Below are positions 7,099 to 8,055 of a stretch of 8,055 nt of DNA, one piece after another. Both the position numbers and the translations under genes were made by a program. Location of the stretch: assembly GCA_013205455.1 (NCBI GenBank), contig JABMMO010000130.1, forward strand, positions 1 to 8,055. Reading direction: 5' to 3'. Below the pieces are notes generated by a model. It did not search any database. It saw only the letters and a list, made by a program, of their open reading frames with translations, and was not told where the DNA came from. Position 1 is the first letter of the stretch, and every line of letters starts with the position of its first letter. Source of the DNA: Actinomycetota bacterium (GTDB lineage: Bacteria; Actinomycetota; Actinomycetes; Nanopelagicales; Nanopelagicaceae).

Positions 7099-8055
7099 TT
7101 ATTTAACGGTGCTAGGTACAAAGGTCACCAAATACTCATTTTCAACGCCAGTTTCTGCAATTATCGAATAACCGGTGGCTCTTTGATAACTAATCGAAAC
7201 AGGTGAGCGGCCGCCGCTAATACTCCGTGCAACTTTAATCGCACCTTTGTTATCAAATTCTAAAAAGATCAACGTGGCTGACTTTGGTTTCCAATTAGTT
7301 AATGTTGGGATCCCGCCCTTTGAAACTAAGATTGCGCTATTTCCGGCTGTAAGTGCTGAGGTGGTCGCGTTAATTCGAATACTCCAAAACGGTTTTGCGC
7401 TTTGATTAAATTGTGTGATGGTCGCTTCGCTAATTTTTGTAGATTGCGCAAAACCGCCGAGCAAATAAGAATCTGAAACGGTCTCCCAACTTCTCGAAGT
7501 TTTAGGTAACGAACTTCGCACCACACTCTTCAATGCACCTTTGCTATTTAATGCAAGAATAACGCCATCAATCACTCCTATTAATTTTGTTTTCAAAATA
7601 GGATCTACACTTTTCCCAATCAAAAAATATGTGCCATCTTGGTTTCTTAATATTCCACGGAGCGATGTACCTCGTACTCCGATTTTTGTTATCACATTAC
7701 AAGTGCTGGCTAAGTTACAAAATAAAACTTGCCCGACTCGGCCATTTGCAACCATTAGATCACCCACTATTACTAAGCCATCGGGTGAGGCAGCTAAATC
7801 TCTTGGCATTATTGGAGTAGCAGATTGATATTTAATAGTCCCAATTAATTCACCTGAAGCAGAAATGTGCCAAACATTCGTCGTAAGCAATCCTAAACTT
7901 CGATTGGTTTCCTTTGAAACTGTAATTGAGTCTGGATTAATAACAATTACATTGGTTTCTGTAGTTGTTAACGCAACTGAAGATTCACTCGCGCCAAGCA
8001 CCCAGAATGAATTATCGCTATCTGCTATTACCGAGGTTGCAATATCTTCTAAACC
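7099..8055 (-). CDS. Beta-propeller-like protein, probably secreted, 5' end missing
   Basis: The minus-strand frame is open from the window edge, so the N-terminus is outside; 318 residues are visible. A GTG at 8001 is only an internal codon. The sequence shows about six degenerate copies of a blade-like pattern, a short turn with D/N-G followed by a hydrophobic strand ending in G. Examples, counting from the edge, are ADSDNSFWVLGASES (11-25), RDLAASPDGLVIVGD (85-99), NQDGTYFLIGKS (138-149), SDSYLLGGFAQS (194-205), GNSAILVSKGG (238-248) and ATGYSIIAETG (293-303). Spacing is about 45-55 residues apart from one longer gap. The first copy resembles SBBP-type beta-propeller repeats. Two close cysteines (113 and 119) could form a disulfide, which fits an exported protein, but the signal peptide would lie off the window. 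No catalytic motif or C-terminal anchor is seen. It could mediate binding to proteins or sugars; I do not recognise a specific function. Confidence 0.7.
   Translation of the reverse strand, partial: GLEDIATSVIADSDNSFWVLGASESSVALTTTETNVIVINPDSITVSKETNRSLGLLTTNVWHISASGELIGTIKYQSATPIMPRDLAASPDGLVIVGDLMVANGRVGQVLFCNLASTCNVITKIGVRGTSLRGILRNQDGTYFLIGKSVDPILKTKLIGVIDGVILALNSKGALKSVVRSSLPKTSRSWETVSDSYLLGGFAQSTKISEATITQFNQSAKPFWSIRINATTSALTAGNSAILVSKGGIPTLTNWKPKSATLIFLEFDNKGAIKVARSISGGRSPVSISYQRATGYSIIAETGVENEYLVTFVPSTVK

Noticed and set aside
7541..7828. Plus-strand open frames antisense to the propeller-like gene
   Set aside because: The minus strand shows repeated blade-like patterns through this stretch; the plus-strand products show no such order.

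Overview
The window suggests an actinobacterium with a small, low-GC genome, for example a freshwater acI / Nanopelagicales type. That lineage is an inference. The support is a bacterial XPB (ERCC3) helicase very close to the mycobacterial form, an actinobacteria-type helicase-associated partner, and a 32-residue basic bS22 (AURKAIP1/COX24-type) ribosomal protein. All of this sits in AT-leaning DNA with tight gene packing. No tRNA, rRNA, insertion sequence, CRISPR array or phage gene is visible.

Positions 1-4219 (+ strand) hold a three-gene operon whose genes overlap by 4 bp at both junctions. First comes the 3' part of a helicase-associated gene (winged-helix-like N-terminal part, XPB-N-like domain, WYL-like C-terminus). 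Next is an M20 metallopeptidase of the carboxypeptidase G2 type with a complete metal-ligand set. Last is a complete XPB helicase. The helicase and its partner share the same ~150-residue domain, so they probably act together on DNA. The role of the peptidase between them is unknown.

Positions 4203-4460 (- strand) encode a small glutaredoxin-like (DUF836) CxxC protein that overlaps the xpb end tail to tail by 17 bp. A short divergent intergenic region follows. It carries an extended -10 motif and a perfect small hairpin ending in the start codon of the next gene.

Positions 4573-6942 (+ strand) encode a large secreted protein: signal peptide, a metzincin-like protease domain with leishmanolysin-style (M8) spacing of the third zinc ligand, one fibronectin type III domain, and a C-terminal set of W-x4-DG repeats that probably fold as a beta-propeller.

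Positions 6943-8055 (- strand) hold bS22, whose stop codon directly abuts the protease stop codon. Upstream of it lies the 3' part of a beta-propeller-like protein, probably secreted, that runs off the window edge. No intergenic stretch exceeds about 112 bp. No clearly new multi-gene system is evident. The most noteworthy points are the peptidase inside the helicase operon and the leishmanolysin-like secreted protease.
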